Assembly (NCBI RefSeq): GCF_963665355.1
Contig: NZ_OY762229.1
Coordinates: forward strand, 3,100,001 to 3,164,000
From: an uncultured Desulfobacter sp.
Lineage (GTDB): Bacteria > Desulfobacterota > Desulfobacteria > Desulfobacterales > Desulfobacteraceae
Length of the DNA: 64,000 nucleotides
Direction of reading: 5' to 3'
Shown piece by piece: positions 34,182 through 43,419 of this stretch. Each line of letters starts with the position of its first letter. The first letter of the stretch is position 1. Both the position numbers and the translations under genes were made by a program. The notes beneath the pieces were generated by a model that saw nothing but the letters and a program-made list of their open reading frames with translations, did not search any database and was not told the origin of the DNA.

Positions 34182-37100
34182 TTGGCCGATTTAAAATACA
34201 ACTACGGACTGGATCCCGACAACCATGATTCAAGCCATGGAAAGCTTCTGGACATGGTGGAAAAAGGGGCTATGGTTTTGGAACTCGGCTGTGCAACCGG
34301 TTACATGACAAAGGTCATGAAGGAAAGACTGGACTGCCGGGTAACCTGTGTGGAGATCGACGAAAAGGCGGCGGAAATAGCCTTGCCTTTTTGCGAGAAT
34401 ATGATTGTCGGGGATGTGGAAAGCCTGAATCTACAGTCGGGCCTGCCGGAATCATCCTATGACATTATTCTGATGGCCGACGTGCTTGAACATCTTAAAG
34501 ATGCCCAGGGACTCTTGGTTCGGCTAAGAGAGATTCTTGCCCCCGGAGGGTTTCTGCTGATTTCCATTCCCAATGGGGTTCATGGTTCTGTTGCCCTGGA
34601 ATTCCTTGATGGGAAAGCCGATTACAGGGACACGGGCCTTTTGGACAACACCCATCTTCATTTTTTTGATAAACAAAGCTTTGCTCAAACCTTAGATGCT
34701 GCCGGGTATCTCATTTCCCATCTGGATCGGGTCATTGTTCATCCCAAAGACACGGAACTGAAAACTCTTTGGGAAAAGTATCCCCGCGAGATTACGGCCT
34801 ACATGGAGAAGGTGAACCCGGAGTTCAAAACCTACCAGTTTGTTATTAAAGCGTTTCCTACCACACTTGACGGCTGGAAAAAGGGCCTTGAACATGCCGT
34901 GGAATCTCAGAAAAAAATTCGAAGGGGTATTGAAAACAAAATAGATGCCGTTCAGAAGGACCTGGACTGGCATAAGAATGAAATCCGGCGCTTGAATTAT
35001 GAGCTTGGGGATAAGGAGGATACATACAGCCGCCTCCTGGCTGGGGAAAGAACCCGGTTGGAGACTGAAATCAAAGCCCTCCACAAGGCTTATAGAGGCG
35101 AGATCCAGCGTTTGGAAAAAGAGTACGCTCTGGCAGTGGAAACATACTCCTGCGAGATGGAAAGAGCTGGTAAGGAGTGGCAAGACCAGAGGGATCGAAT
35201 TTCTAACGAATTTATGGCTGACAAAGAAGGGTATGAGACAAAGATTCTAACCCTGGAAAAAGAGATTGCGCAGATCCATCAGGGGTATCAAGCAGAAATA
35301 GACCGGATGCACCAGGAAATTAAAAAGGGCATAAGGGCCTATGATGCGGTAAAAAATGATTTTCACGGGTTAGAAGCCCATGCCGGCCGTTTGCAGCAGG
35401 AGTTGGATCTTGTACACGGGTCTCTGGCCTGGCGGTTTTTAAACAGGTACAGGCGGATGCTGGACAGGTTCCTGCCGGAAAACAGTTGGAGAAGGCGCCT
35501 TTACAGACTTTCCATTCTGGCACCGGTGGTCCTGTTCCGGGAAGGCCCTGGTGCTTTCTTCCGGAAAATTGCCCAAAGAGTTCCGGGCAAGCGGGGAAAA
35601 CAGCAGCCAGCCGTATCTTTTGATCTTGAGTTTCCAGTCCAAGAATCCGTAGAAATCAGTATCGTCATACCTGTTTACAATAAGGTAGATTATTCATACC
35701 GATGCCTGAAATCCATTATTGAGAAATCCAATACCCAGATTCCCTATGAAGTGATTGTGGTGGATAATGGGTCCTCAGACAATACAGCAGATCTGTTACG
35801 GAATACAAAAGGGCTTACTCCCATCATCAACGAAGAGAACAAGGGCTTTGTCGGAGCATGTAATATGGGTGCCGACAAGGCCCGCGGGCGCTATATTCTG
35901 TTTTTAAACAACGATACCCAGGTGACGGAAGGCTGGCTGGACAGCCTGATAAAACCATTTGAAGAGGACAAAAACGTTGGTATAACAGGCGCTAAGCTGC
36001 TTTATCCTGACGGCACACTTCAGGAGGCCGGAAACATTATCTGGCAGGATGCCTCTGGGTGGAATTATGGACGGGGTGGGGACCCGGACTGTCCGGCATA
36101 TTGTTATGAAAAAGAGGTGGACTACTGCTCCGGTGCCTGTCTGATGATACCTGCAGAGTTATGGCGGAAAGCAGGCGGTTTTGATCAGCGGTATGCGCCG
36201 GCTTATTATGAAGATACTGATCTGTGTTTTACCATCCGAAAACTTGGGTACAAGGTTATTTATCAGCCCCTGGCAAAGGTTGTCCATTACGAGGGAATTA
36301 CTTCCGGAACCGATATCAATACCGGGTTTAAACGGTTCCAGCAGGAAAATCATAAAAAGTTTTTTGACAAGTGGAAAGAAGTTCTGGCACAACAGCATTA
36401 TAAAGGGCCGGATGACCTTTTCTATGCCCGGCAGAGACGCCATGGTAAAACCATTCTGGTTGTGGATCATTATGCCCCCACTTTTGACAGAGATTCGGGC
36501 TCTCTTCGGATGTTCAGTATTTTAAAAATTCTTTCCCGGTCAGGGCATCAGGTGGTCTTCTGGCCTGAGAACCGGGCGTTTAACGATTATGTACGGCATC
36601 TTCAAGGCATTGGGGTTGAGGTCCTCTACGGTGATATCAGGTTTGACGAATACATGCGGGAAAACGGCCGGTTTTTTGATTTGATAATCTTTTCAAGGCC
36701 CCATGTGGCCGTGAATATGATTTACCATGCCCGGACCTTCTCAAAGGCAAGAATCGTTTATGATACTGTGGACCTGCATTTCTTAAGGGAAGAGCGCCGG
36801 GCTAAGTTTGATGCCGGCTGCGATGCCGGGTACTGGAAACAGATTGAATTCTTCCTGGCCGATATGGCAGATGATATCCTGGTTGTCAGTGATGTTGAGA
36901 AAACAACCCTGGAAGCCCACGGGTATAAAGACAAGGTTCATGTTATCTCCAATGTTCATGAAATTATTGGCGCTTCAACGCCCTTTGAGAAGCGCCGGGG
37001 CTTGTTGTTCATCGGGGGCTTTATGCATACGCCGAATGAAGATGCCATGATCTGGTTTATTGAAAAGATCTTCCCTAAAATTCAACAGGCCATTGAGGGC

Positions 37101-37538
37101 ATCACCTGCACCATTGTTGGCAGCCACCCTACAGATGCGGTACGATCCCTGGCCGGGGCCGACATAGAGATTACCGGGTATGTTTCGGATGTGTCTTCAT
37201 ATTTTGAGAACAGTCGGGTGTTTATTTCTCCCTTACGTTACGGGGCCGGAGTAAAGGGAAAAATCGGCCAGAGTCTCTCCTTTGGGTTGCCTGTGGTCAC
37301 CACGCCCATCGGGGCTGAGGGCATGGGCGCCGTGGACGGCGAAAATATGCTGGTTGCAAAAGACGAGAACCAGTTCGCTGAAAAGGTCATTCAGCTTTAC
37401 CATGATCAGATCCTGTGGGAAAAACTATCGGCCAAAGGTATGGACCTCATTGAAGAACGCTTCTCTCCCAGAGTTATCAAAAAAGGTCTTGATGATCTTC
37501 TTGGCCGGATAGAGGAAAAAGGATCCTGTGGAGATTAA
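34182..37538 (+). CDS. Methyltransferase-GT2-GT4 trifunctional glycan enzyme
   Basis: This 1118-residue protein combines four parts. The first is a class I methyltransferase (about 1-225: VLELGCATGYMTKVM, ILMADVLEHLKDAQG). The second is a long coiled coil (about 240-410), including LEKEIAQIHQGYQAEI. The third is a GT2 domain (from about 490: ISIVIPVYNKVDYSYRC, FLNNDTQVTEGWLDSLI, GGFDQRYAPAYYEDTDLCF). The fourth is a GT-B domain (about 755-1110: DRDSGSLRMFSIL, FIGGFMHTPNEDAMIWF, SPLRYGAGVKGKIGQSLSFG). Such fusions build and cap O-antigen chains, the coiled coil acting as a ruler in known systems. The start is TTG with an AAAGAG site. Its stop overlaps the next gene by 11 bp. Confidence 0.9.
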   Translation: MADLKYNYGLDPDNHDSSHGKLLDMVEKGAMVLELGCATGYMTKVMKERLDCRVTCVEIDEKAAEIALPFCENMIVGDVESLNLQSGLPESSYDIILMADVLEHLKDAQGLLVRLREILAPGGFLLISIPNGVHGSVALEFLDGKADYRDTGLLDNTHLHFFDKQSFAQTLDAAGYLISHLDRVIVHPKDTELKTLWEKYPREITAYMEKVNPEFKTYQFVIKAFPTTLDGWKKGLEHAVESQKKIRRGIENKIDAVQKDLDWHKNEIRRLNYELGDKEDTYSRLLAGERTRLETEIKALHKAYRGEIQRLEKEYALAVETYSCEMERAGKEWQDQRDRISNEFMADKEGYETKILTLEKEIAQIHQGYQAEIDRMHQEIKKGIRAYDAVKNDFHGLEAHAGRLQQELDLVHGSLAWRFLNRYRRMLDRFLPENSWRRRLYRLSILAPVVLFREGPGAFFRKIAQRVPGKRGKQQPAVSFDLEFPVQESVEISIVIPVYNKVDYSYRCLKSIIEKSNTQIPYEVIVVDNGSSDNTADLLRNTKGLTPIINEENKGFVGACNMGADKARGRYILFLNNDTQVTEGWLDSLIKPFEEDKNVGITGAKLLYPDGTLQEAGNIIWQDASGWNYGRGGDPDCPAYCYEKEVDYCSGACLMIPAELWRKAGGFDQRYAPAYYEDTDLCFTIRKLGYKVIYQPLAKVVHYEGITSGTDINTGFKRFQQENHKKFFDKWKEVLAQQHYKGPDDLFYARQRRHGKTILVVDHYAPTFDRDSGSLRMFSILKILSRSGHQVVFWPENRAFNDYVRHLQGIGVEVLYGDIRFDEYMRENGRFFDLIIFSRPHVAVNMIYHARTFSKARIVYDTVDLHFLREERRAKFDAGCDAGYWKQIEFFLADMADDILVVSDVEKTTLEAHGYKDKVHVISNVHEIIGASTPFEKRRGLLFIGGFMHTPNEDAMIWFIEKIFPKIQQAIEGITCTIVGSHPTDAVRSLAGADIEITGYVSDVSSYFENSRVFISPLRYGAGVKGKIGQSLSFGLPVVTTPIGAEGMGAVDGENMLVAKDENQFAEKVIQLYHDQILWEKLSAKGMDLIEERFSPRVIKKGLDDLLGRIEEKGSCGD

Positions 37539-38949
37539 TTTTTTTGCTACGTATCACTGTAATTCAAGATGTGTGAATTGTTCCATCTGGAAAGGAAGTC
37601 AAACCCCTGAAAACTGCGAAATGCTGAACAGGGAAGAGTTAAATGCCCTGTTTTCATCACCTGCCCTTGCAGATAACCATTCCATCGGTATTGCCGGGGG
37701 GGAACCGACCATCAGTCCCTTTTCGTGGCGTCTGCTTCAGCAAATTCCCGAAAACAGAGATATCACCATCACCACAAATGCCCTGAAGTCCGGAAAATTA
37801 ATTGATTATCTGGAACGTCAATCCTGTAAGGACAGGTTTTTAATTCAGGTTTCCATAGACGGTAACGAAGAGGTGAATGATCAGGTCAGGGGGGTGCCCG
37901 GCGGATATAAAAAATCGGTTTATTTGCTGGAACAGTTAAAACGACTGAACGTTCGCACCCTGGTTTCCTTTACTGTAAATCGGAAAAATTTTCATCAGAT
38001 TCTGGATATCTACCATCTGGCGGAACAATTCCAGGCCCAGTTTTCTACCCGAATGGCCTATTGCGGCGGTGCCTATGACAATGAGGAAAACAGAGCGCTG
38101 TTTGAATTTCAGGAAGATGAGCTGGAGACCCTTGAAAAAAGTATGATTGTGCTGGTCAACCAGGCACTTGACCAGCCGGGCCATCATCCGGCCCAGCTCG
38201 TTTTCCAGGACAGGATGGTTTCCTGCTACCGGGACAGAAGAGAACAGCGAAAGGTTCCCTGCCTTGCCATGGAAACCGGCATGGTTGTAGATTTATACGG
38301 GGAGGTTTTTCCCAACTGTCCGGTAATGATGGAGAAAAAGCTTGGAAACCTCAGAGACAAAAGCCTGGATGAGATTCTGAACAGTATTCAGGCCCTGGAA
38401 CTGAAAGATTATATCAGAAAGTTTAAATGCGGCGGCTGCTGGAATGATTGCCAGGTGGTCACCAATATTGCACGTTGTCCGGAATACCTGTTCAGGGAGT
38501 ACAACAGGATCAAAATGAGAAAAATTCAAATTCTGGGCAATATACCTGCACGAATTGATCCGGCTGAGGAAAACAATCCGTTTCTGCTTTCCGGCTGGCA
38601 TCAGCCGGAGACGTCGGATACCTTCGGGTATTGCTGGACAGAATCCGATTTTGCTGTGCCAGTCCCCTCCGGTACCCGGGCAATTGAGATGACAGTTTCC
38701 CTTCCCGAAGCTAAACTGGGATCCTTTGGTACTGAAATCTTATTTTCCGTTGAAGGCATGCAAAAAGTTGCCGTATCTGTTATTAAACCGGGGTGGCAGA
38801 CAATTTGTGCGAATTTTAAGGACTGCACGGTTCGGGCCGGAGTATGCACGGTATCAACAGGAAGAGCGTTTTGCCCAGGAGAGCTCGGGGAAAGTTCGGA
38901 TTTCAGGCGGCTTGGCATGGCCGTCCGGGAGATCAGGTTTTTAGGCTGA
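37528..38949 (+). CDS. Radical SAM/SPASM-type protein with C-terminal beta domain
   Basis: The 473-residue protein begins with the 4Fe-4S motif CNSRCVNC (Cys11, 15, 18) and shows GIAGGEPTISPFSW and VSIDGNEEVNDQVRG. A SPASM-like auxiliary cluster region follows (FPNCPVMMEKKLGNLRD, KCGGCWNDC). The last 120 residues (from about 350) form a separate beta-rich domain (GWHQPETSDTFGYCWTESDF) resembling sugar-binding or galactose-binding-like modules. It probably modifies a glycan precursor or a peptide; the target is unknown. The start is GTG inside the end of the preceding gene, and the UGM-like gene follows after 10 bp. Confidence 0.8.
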   Translation: MEINFFATYHCNSRCVNCSIWKGSQTPENCEMLNREELNALFSSPALADNHSIGIAGGEPTISPFSWRLLQQIPENRDITITTNALKSGKLIDYLERQSCKDRFLIQVSIDGNEEVNDQVRGVPGGYKKSVYLLEQLKRLNVRTLVSFTVNRKNFHQILDIYHLAEQFQAQFSTRMAYCGGAYDNEENRALFEFQEDELETLEKSMIVLVNQALDQPGHHPAQLVFQDRMVSCYRDRREQRKVPCLAMETGMVVDLYGEVFPNCPVMMEKKLGNLRDKSLDEILNSIQALELKDYIRKFKCGGCWNDCQVVTNIARCPEYLFREYNRIKMRKIQILGNIPARIDPAEENNPFLLSGWHQPETSDTFGYCWTESDFAVPVPSGTRAIEMTVSLPEAKLGSFGTEILFSVEGMQKVAVSVIKPGWQTICANFKDCTVRAGVCTVSTGRAFCPGELGESSDFRRLGMAVREIRFLG

Positions 38950-38959
38950 TGGTGGAAAC

Positions 38960-40354
38960 ATGAAGATTTTGATTCTCGGTGGGGGACCAACCGGTCTGGG
39001 GGCCGGCTGGCGGTTAAATGAACTGGGGCATAGTGACTGGGAGATTTGTGAAGCTTCCGACCACTGGGGGGGGCTTTCCTCTTCATTCAGGGATGAGGAC
39101 GGATTTACCTGGGATGTTGGCGGTCACGTGCTTTTCAGCCATTATCACTATTTTGATAAAGTTATAGATTCTCTTTTCTCATCATCAAAGGGATGGCTGA
39201 CCCATAACCGGGAAGCATGGGTGTGGATGGAAAACCGGTTTGTACCATATCCTCTTCAGAACAATATTCATCTGTTGCCCGAAAAAGTTTACTGGGAATG
39301 CCTTGAAGGAATTATTGATATTCAGAACAGGCCGGCAAGTGCATTGCCTGAACATTTCGGCCAGTGGATCCACGCAACGTTTGGACGGGGCCTTGCCAAA
39401 TGGTTTCTGGAACCATACAACTACAAGGTCTGGGCGTATCCACCCAGTGAAATGGGCTGGTCCTGGGTGGGGGAGCGGGTGGCCCCTGTTGATTTGAAAC
39501 AGATCCTGAAAAATGCGGTTTTCCAGGAAGATGATAGTGCCTGGGGACCCAACAGCTGTTTTCGATTTCCTGCCCAAGGCGGAACCGGCGCTATCTGGAA
39601 AGAAATCGCATCAACTCTGCCACCGGGAAAAACTTTGCTAAATGAAAAAGCCGTTTCCGTGGACATTCATAAAAGGCAGGTCAGGTTTGAGGATGGCAAA
39701 TCAAGGGATTATGATGTCTTATTAACAACACTTCCTTTGCCGGACTTTATCCGGATGGCAGGTATCGACAATGTTTCAGTTGGTCTTCCCGACTTGAAAT
39801 ATTCTTCCACCCATGTGATCGGCATTGCCCTTAAAGGAAAAGTGCCTGAAAAACTGGCAACTAAATGCTGGATCTACTTTCCTGAAAACAACTGCCCTTT
39901 TTACCGGGTGACGGTATTCAGCAACTATTCTCCCGGCAATGTCCCGGATAGCACCACTCAATGGTCCCTCATGTGTGAAGTCAGTGAAAGCCCTATGAAA
40001 AGAGTGGACGCAACCACTGTGGTTGAAGATGTCGTCCAGGGACTGCTGAATACGGGCCTGATTCCGGAAAGGGGTATTATTGATCACACCTGGTACCGGT
40101 TTGAAGAAAAATCTTACCCCACGCCGTCAAAAAAAAGGGACCGTGAGCTTTTTCCCGCCGTTCTGGAACTTAAGCAAAACAATATCTATTCCAGGGGACG
40201 GTTCGGCGCATGGAAATACGAAGTCGGCAATATGGACCATTCTTTCATGCAGGGTGTTGAATTCGTGAACTCGGTACTGGGCCATGCCGACGAGATGACC
40301 CTGTGGTATCCGGGTGTGGTGAATGCCGGCCACCCTGCAGGCGGCAAACGATAA
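38960..40354 (+). CDS. FAD-dependent oxidoreductase, UDP-galactopyranose mutase/protoporphyrinogen oxidase-like
   Basis: The 464-residue flavoprotein starts with the dinucleotide fold ILILGGGPTGLGAGWRLNEL and has GGLSSSF and DVGGHVLFSHYHYFDKV, as in UDP-galactopyranose mutase-like members of the amine-oxidase/NAD-binding_8 group. It ends with MQGVEFVNSVLGHADEMTLW. Together with the GlfT-like glycosyltransferase at 43420 this suggests use of a furanose sugar, but the mutase active-site arginines were not verified. Genes on both sides act on glycans. It is 10 bp downstream of the radical SAM gene. Confidence 0.8.
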   Translation: MKILILGGGPTGLGAGWRLNELGHSDWEICEASDHWGGLSSSFRDEDGFTWDVGGHVLFSHYHYFDKVIDSLFSSSKGWLTHNREAWVWMENRFVPYPLQNNIHLLPEKVYWECLEGIIDIQNRPASALPEHFGQWIHATFGRGLAKWFLEPYNYKVWAYPPSEMGWSWVGERVAPVDLKQILKNAVFQEDDSAWGPNSCFRFPAQGGTGAIWKEIASTLPPGKTLLNEKAVSVDIHKRQVRFEDGKSRDYDVLLTTLPLPDFIRMAGIDNVSVGLPDLKYSSTHVIGIALKGKVPEKLATKCWIYFPENNCPFYRVTVFSNYSPGNVPDSTTQWSLMCEVSESPMKRVDATTVVEDVVQGLLNTGLIPERGIIDHTWYRFEEKSYPTPSKKRDRELFPAVLELKQNNIYSRGRFGAWKYEVGNMDHSFMQGVEFVNSVLGHADEMTLWYPGVVNAGHPAGGKR

Positions 40355-40381
40355 GCATTCTGGAAAGGTAAAAGAAGAGGC

Positions 40382-42199
40382 ATGGATTTATCAGGGTATG
40401 TCACAGCAGAGAACAGCGCCCTTGACCATGGTATGCTTCGTATCCTCGACGACTTTTACAGCCGGCAGACACTTTTGCCGGCTGACAAAAATGACAGCCG
40501 GGCGGTTGAGGTCTTCATAAATGCCCCTTCAGACTCCAGCCTTGAAGAACTACCTGATACGCTTCTTGAAAAGATGGCCTGGGCATTGCTCTGCCGTCCT
40601 TCTCATGAGCTTCTTGTACAGCCTTTGCATATCAGTATCGATACGGATTGTAACGGCCTTATTGAGCACCCTTCAGATCGTTATATTCAGGAAGTAATGA
40701 AAACCGGTTTTTTGGCTGTTGCCCGAAAAAGAGGGTTTTTCAGCCAGCAAAGTCCCGGGATTTTGTCAAATTCAAAATGTGCTTTTTTCCTTCATGCCGC
40801 TTTAAAACCCGAATCTGTTTTTTCATATTCGTCAGTTCGCATCACCTCTTCGATGAATATCAGGCACAGGCTGGTCTCAGACATTAAAAGGAAAATCCCT
40901 GCGTCTTTGAAATCACGTATCCTGCAAATTTATCGCGGGATGATGATGATCGCGGGAAAAGGCAATTTTTCTCCAGGGGCCGGGCAAGATCCTGGGCTGG
41001 CCAGGCGGAAAAACTGGGAAAGTGTCTACCCTGTCCTTAAAATCAAATCAAAACCAAAGGATACAGGGGACAGGGTCCCTGTTCTAATCGCCATGCACTG
41101 GCTTGAGCTTGGCGGTGCTGAAAAGTTTGCCGTGGATTTAATTAAAAGCCTTCCTGGAGACAAATACGCCTTTTATGTAACCTGTGATGTGCCTTCCCCT
41201 AATACATGGAAAAAAGAACTGGCAGGTTTTGTCCAGGAAATCTGGGAGTTGCCTGTTTTTCTGCCTGATTCCATGGCTCAAACTTTTTATAAAGAGTTCA
41301 TCCGGACAAGGAATATTAAACTGCTCCATATCCACCATGGGGTAAAAGCCTACCAGTCTCTCTTTTATCTCAGGCGTTTTTATCCTGATCTGGTTATTCT
41401 GGACAGCCTTCACATCATTGAGATGCCTCCCAATATCGGCGGGTACCCTGAGTACGCAGGCCGGGACCTTTCCCCGTTGATGAATCATCATCATGTGATC
41501 AGTGACAAGCTGAAGCATTTTTTGGTGCAAAGGTGGCAGGTCCCGGAAGAAAAAATCACCCGGATATATTTAAACGTTGATCATGAATTTTTTAACCCTG
41601 ATATTACTGAGAAGCGTTTTGTCAGATCCCGGTTTAATATACCGGATGATGCGCTTCTGATAGGCTTTATCGGCCGGTTTGTTGTTCAGAAACAGCCCTT
41701 GGTGTTTGTTAAGATGGCAAAACGGCTGAAAGATCAGATTCAGCAGACAGACCATGATGTTTTCTTTGTTATGGTGGGCTCAGGGCCGCTTAAAGGCGCT
41801 ATTGAGAAAAAAATTTGCCAGGATGACCTGAGTCGCGTACTTTTTATTCATGAGGAGGTTGTGGATACCAGGCCGGTATACAGGGATATTGACCTGCTGG
41901 TGATGCCCTCTGAAAATGAAGGACTTGCGCTGGTATCCTATGAGGCCATGGCCATGAAGGTGCCTGTTGTTTTCAGTGATGTAGGAGCACAGTCAGAGCT
42001 GCAGGATTCCCGGTACCTTGTTTCTCCCGAAGAAGATGATCAGGCTTCAGCATTCGCCGATAAAACCATGCCCCTTATTCGGGACATTGACCAGCTAAGG
42101 CAGTCTGGTGACGACCTGCGCAATTACATCCTTGAACACCACCGGGCATCTGACACAAGTAAAGAGATTGAGTCGCTGTATGACCGTTTGTTAGAATAG
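40382..42199 (+). CDS. Glycosyltransferase family 4 with N-terminal extension
   Basis: This is a 605-residue protein. The first 225 residues match nothing recognised (they contain LLEKMAWALLCRPSHELLVQ and several short helices). A GT4 GT-B fold starts near 235 (VLIAMHWLELGGAEKFAVDL), with domain two at IGFIGRFVVQKQPLVFVKMA and the donor-binding ESxE-like MPSENEGLALVSYEAMAMKVP. It likely adds a nucleotide sugar to the growing surface chain. It is the last plus-strand gene of this sub-cluster and converges with the GT2 gene at 42281. Confidence 0.85.
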   Translation: MDLSGYVTAENSALDHGMLRILDDFYSRQTLLPADKNDSRAVEVFINAPSDSSLEELPDTLLEKMAWALLCRPSHELLVQPLHISIDTDCNGLIEHPSDRYIQEVMKTGFLAVARKRGFFSQQSPGILSNSKCAFFLHAALKPESVFSYSSVRITSSMNIRHRLVSDIKRKIPASLKSRILQIYRGMMMIAGKGNFSPGAGQDPGLARRKNWESVYPVLKIKSKPKDTGDRVPVLIAMHWLELGGAEKFAVDLIKSLPGDKYAFYVTCDVPSPNTWKKELAGFVQEIWELPVFLPDSMAQTFYKEFIRTRNIKLLHIHHGVKAYQSLFYLRRFYPDLVILDSLHIIEMPPNIGGYPEYAGRDLSPLMNHHHVISDKLKHFLVQRWQVPEEKITRIYLNVDHEFFNPDITEKRFVRSRFNIPDDALLIGFIGRFVVQKQPLVFVKMAKRLKDQIQQTDHDVFFVMVGSGPLKGAIEKKICQDDLSRVLFIHEEVVDTRPVYRDIDLLVMPSENEGLALVSYEAMAMKVPVVFSDVGAQSELQDSRYLVSPEEDDQASAFADKTMPLIRDIDQLRQSGDDLRNYILEHHRASDTSKEIESLYDRLLE

Positions 42200-42280
42200 A
42201 ATACTTTTGTGGTGGTACTAAAGTTTTGACCAGAGAAAAACCAGATGGCAGCCGCATAAAAAGTCCTTCGCATAAACCTT

Positions 42281-43387
42281 TTACGTATTTCTAAAAAGAG
42301 AGATAATTTTTCTTAAAGGGCCTGTTAGTTTCCAGCTTGTTGAATTATGCAAGGCATTAATTTGGGCTGTTAAGGCGGCGATTTTTTCGTCCATTGCGGC
42401 TGTTTCAACAGCTAAAGATGCAATTCGTGCCTGGAAACCATTAATTTCATCCTCTTTCATCCTCAATATCTGCTGGGTTGCCAGAAGAATTTCATCCGGA
42501 GAAAAATGGTGCAATATTTTCAGTAAATAAGATTTTAACTCGTCATTTAAATCAAACCATTCAAGCCATACAAAAAGGTTTTTAAACATCAATCTTTTAT
42601 TGCTTTCCTGTATTGAAAAATTATCATAAATATACAGAACTATAGATAAAACCTCTTTAAATAAAACCGGATTTTTATGATTGCTCTGCATGACACTTTT
42701 CTCATGTCGTACATAGTTGTTTAATTTATCAGGGGTATAAGCAATCTTATTATCCTGGAATGACTGCAGAGCCAGAATATAAAACAACCAATCTCCTGCC
42801 TTGCGGTAATCATGGAGCACTTGAAGTTTATCCCGATTTAATCTCTTTTTGTTTACAATGACAGCACTTGCATTTGGAATGGTATTGTTCACACTAAGGT
42901 GATTTTGTATCTCTTCCAATCCTGAACATATAAATTGGGAATCCCACCTCTCAGTTTTTGTAAAGAATTTTTTTTTCTCCTCTTTTTCTTCTGTGATAAT
43001 TTCCCCGTCAGAATTAACAAATTCAGATCTGCAATATGCTAAAACGACCTTTTCATCATCAAAAAAAACAGTCATTTTTTCGATGAAGTCAAGCTGGGCA
43101 TAATCATCTGTTTCTGCGATCCATACCAGGTCATTGGTAGCAAGCTCGATACCTTTCAGCCACTGGTTGAAAACGCCTTTATTTTCGGTATTTGTAATTA
43201 TCTTATGGGGTATGCCTGAATCCTTTAGAAGGTCTTTTGCCACCCCAACGCTGTTATCTTGGGAACAATCATCCAGAAAAATTATCTCTGATGGTTTACA
43301 GGTTTGATTCAGGATACTTGACAGTCTTTGGGGGATAAATTTTTCATAGTTATAGTTTGGAAGAATAACCGATATTTTGTGCGTCAC
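42281..43387 (-). CDS. Glycosyltransferase family 2 with C-terminal coiled coil
   Basis: The 368-residue GT-A protein has ISVILPNYNYEKFIPQRLSS, IIFLDDCSQDNSV and WIAETDDYAQLDF (DxD-like TDD). After about 300 a heptad-rich segment (KEDEINGFQARIASLAVE, MDEKIAALTAQINALH) leads to NSTSWKLTGPLRKI. That end motif is common on coiled-coil glycosyltransferases of surface glycan clusters, and the fusion protein at 34182 has a related one (GSLAWRFLNRYR). It lies 32 bp downstream of the next minus-strand GT2 gene. The sugar donor is unknown. Confidence 0.87.
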   Translation of the reverse strand: MTHKISVILPNYNYEKFIPQRLSSILNQTCKPSEIIFLDDCSQDNSVGVAKDLLKDSGIPHKIITNTENKGVFNQWLKGIELATNDLVWIAETDDYAQLDFIEKMTVFFDDEKVVLAYCRSEFVNSDGEIITEEKEEKKKFFTKTERWDSQFICSGLEEIQNHLSVNNTIPNASAVIVNKKRLNRDKLQVLHDYRKAGDWLFYILALQSFQDNKIAYTPDKLNNYVRHEKSVMQSNHKNPVLFKEVLSIVLYIYDNFSIQESNKRLMFKNLFVWLEWFDLNDELKSYLLKILHHFSPDEILLATQQILRMKEDEINGFQARIASLAVETAAMDEKIAALTAQINALHNSTSWKLTGPLRKIISLFRNT

Positions 43388-43419
43388 TTACTATACCTCC
43401 ATGTCAAAGCCGACGTTTT

